Assembly (NCBI GenBank): GCA_050050615.1
Contig: JASFTV010000151.1
Span: 1-8,150 of the forward strand
DNA length: 8,150 nucleotides
Direction: 5' to 3'
From: JASFTV01 sp050050615
GTDB lineage: Bacteria > Desulfobacterota > DSM-4660 > Desulfatiglandales > HGW-15
The notes under the pieces are model-generated. The model searched no databases. It was not told the origin of the DNA and saw only the letters and a list, made by a program, of their open reading frames with translations. Shown piece after piece: positions 6,715 through 8,150 of the stretch (the stretch's first letter is position 1; each line of letters opens with the position of its first letter). The translations under genes were made by a program, and so were the position numbers.

Positions 6715-8150
6715 CTAGATGAACGTGTATTCCGCTTCCTTCAGTTTGGCATGGGCTGCTGCGAGTCTTGCAATGGGAACCCTGGGCGGCGAGCAGGAGA
6801 CATAACTCAAACCAATGTGGTGGCAGAAACGGATGGCTTCGGGATCACCTCCGTGCTCTCCGCAGATACCGGTCTTGATGTCAGGCCTTGTTTTTCTCGC
6901 CCACTCAACGGTAATCGCCATGAGACGTCCAACCCCTTTGATATCCAGGATCTCAAAAGGGTTGTGCTGCAAGATGCCGCGCTCGTTATAGAGAGGTAGG
7001 AACTTATTTTCTGCATCCTCCCTAGAGAAGGAGAAGGTAGCCTGGGTGAGATCATTGGTGCCAAAGGATATGAATTCGGCCAGTTCAGCCAGGCGCCCAG
7101 CCCTCATGCAGGCTCTCACCACCTCGACCATGGTGCCGAACTTGTACGGCACCTTGATGCCAAATTCCTTTTCAACCTCTTTATGGATCCTGTTCACATA
7201 CTTGTGGACCCATATGAGTTCCTGAAGCGTGCAGACCTGAGGCACCATGATCTCAGGTGCAACGTGTCCGCCCTCTTTGATATACTCTGCAGAGGCTTCC
7301 AGGATCGCCCTGATCTGCATAGCGTAGATCTCGGGATAGGTGATGCCCAACCTGACACCTCGATGACCGAGCATGGGGTTGGTTTCCGAAAGGGCCTTGA
7401 CCTTTTGGAGCATGGCCTCTTTTGCGGTAATCAGGGCTTCAGCCAGATGCTTGTTCTTCAGTTCCTCAAGGCCGTGGGTAATGGTCTCGAGATTGGCTAC
7501 GTACTTGTTATAGAGTCCGGGGTCCAGAAGTCTTAGGGTCTGCGGCAGATTGGCCATGCCCTCCACTGTATTCCTCAAATCTCTGAGGTAATCTATCTCC
7601 CTTATCAGCTCTTCTTCACGAGGAAGGAATTCATGAATGGGAGGATCGAGTAGCCGCACAGTGACAGGAAGACCCTCCATGACCCGTAAGATCTCTTTGA
7701 AATCCTCCCTTTGGAAAGGCAAAAGCTTTTCAAGACAGTTCTCCCTCTCTTCAGTGGTTTCAGCGAGAATCATCTCCTGCACAATGGGCAACCTCTCAGG
7801 CTGATTGAACATCCTTTCCGTGCGGCACAGGCCGACCCCCATGGCCCCATACTTTTTCGCCTTGTCCGAGCTTTCAGGCGTATCAGCATTGGCCATAACT
7901 TTCAGCTCGCTGATGTCATCCGCCCACTCCAGCAACACGAGGAGATCCTCGACGAATTCCGGCTCGACCGTAGGAACGATGCCCTGATATACATTCCCCG
8001 TGCTACCGTCAATGGTGATCACGCCTCCTTCCCTGAGGGACACACCCGAAATAACCGCTTCCTTGGCCACTTGATCGATAGAGATCGCTTCACATCCAGA
8101 AACACATGGTTTTCCCATGCTCCTCGCTACGACGGCGGCATGGGATGTCT
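6715..8150 (-). CDS. ppdK: Pyruvate, phosphate dikinase, C-terminal half (5' end outside window)
   Basis: PPDK interconverts pyruvate, ATP and phosphate with PEP, AMP and pyrophosphate through a swinging phosphohistidine. The gene is cut at the right edge: the frame continues past ATG 8118 to the end, and there reads TSHAAVVARSMGKPCVSG, the phosphohistidine motif, with the His codon at 8142-8140. About 477 residues are seen, lacking the ATP-grasp half. Numbering from the internal Met at 8118, the PEP/pyruvate barrel shows Arg99 (CRTE), Arg155 (VRLLDPP), Glu332, Asn355-Asp356 (FGTNDLTQ) and the catalytic Cys419 in GICGEHGGDP. That last motif separates it from PEP synthase. Oddities are a segment of roughly 80 residues (about 167-246) with a second RLLDP, and TERMF and MVEVVRA where TEHMF and MIEIPRA are usual. 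In anaerobes it commonly serves gluconeogenesis or pyrophosphate-linked energy saving. Confidence 0.93.
   Translation of the reverse strand, partial: TSHAAVVARSMGKPCVSGCEAISIDQVAKEAVISGVSLREGGVITIDGSTGNVYQGIVPTVEPEFVEDLLVLLEWADDISELKVMANADTPESSDKAKKYGAMGVGLCRTERMFNQPERLPIVQEMILAETTEERENCLEKLLPFQREDFKEILRVMEGLPVTVRLLDPPIHEFLPREEELIREIDYLRDLRNTVEGMANLPQTLRLLDPGLYNKYVANLETITHGLEELKNKHLAEALITAKEAMLQKVKALSETNPMLGHRGVRLGITYPEIYAMQIRAILEASAEYIKEGGHVAPEIMVPQVCTLQELIWVHKYVNRIHKEVEKEFGIKVPYKFGTMVEVVRACMRAGRLAELAEFISFGTNDLTQATFSFSREDAENKFLPLYNERGILQHNPFEILDIKGVGRLMAITVEWARKTRPDIKTGICGEHGGDPEAIRFCHHIGLSYVSCSPPRVPIARLAAAHAKLKEAEYTFI

Noticed and set aside
7183..7536. 117-codon plus-strand frame opposite ppdK
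   Set aside because: Antisense shadow of a conserved enzyme; composition reflects the complementary strand.
1..8150. CRISPR arrays, tRNA or rRNA genes, phage or defence genes
   Set aside because: No regularly spaced direct repeats, no recognisable RNA genes and no such protein motifs were seen.

Overview
The window carries six protein-coding genes, five on the minus strand and one on the plus strand, with no rRNA, tRNA or CRISPR array. Gene content (PlsB-type glycerol-3-phosphate acyltransferase, pyruvate phosphate dikinase, DUF151 nuclease-family protein, PHP-family hydrolase, transglutaminase plus ABC ATPase) and a GTCATTTCGA-type palindromic repeat suggest an anaerobic Gram-negative bacterium, most likely of the former Deltaproteobacteria (Desulfobacterota). 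This is inferred from protein character and repeat type, not from a search.

Left part (1-2400, minus strand): a membrane-anchored transglutaminase-like protein is followed, with an 8-base overlap, by an ABC transporter ATPase. A good sigma70-like promoter (2367-2395) lies upstream and a small hairpin lies just after the ATPase. The pair probably belongs to an export or envelope operon whose permease gene is outside the window.

Middle part (2434-3990, minus strand): a DUF151 gene with its own strong promoter and Shine-Dalgarno, then a 247-bp structured repeat that fills nearly all the gap, then a PHP-domain hydrolase. The repeat has three nested inverted-repeat tiers (24, 13 and 11 bp arms). 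It begins at the base after the DUF151 stop codon and is the most unusual feature here. A C-rich, G-poor stretch after the PHP gene looks like a Rho entry site.

Right part (4074-8150): plsB runs divergently from the DUF151 gene. It makes the first acylation of glycerol-3-phosphate in phospholipid synthesis. Its stop lies 9 bp from the stop of a convergent pyruvate phosphate dikinase gene, which is cut by the window edge inside its phosphohistidine motif. That dikinase has an enlarged segment carrying a second copy-like RLLDP motif. There is no clear phage, plasmid or defence system; apart from the repeat this is ordinary chromosomal housekeeping sequence.
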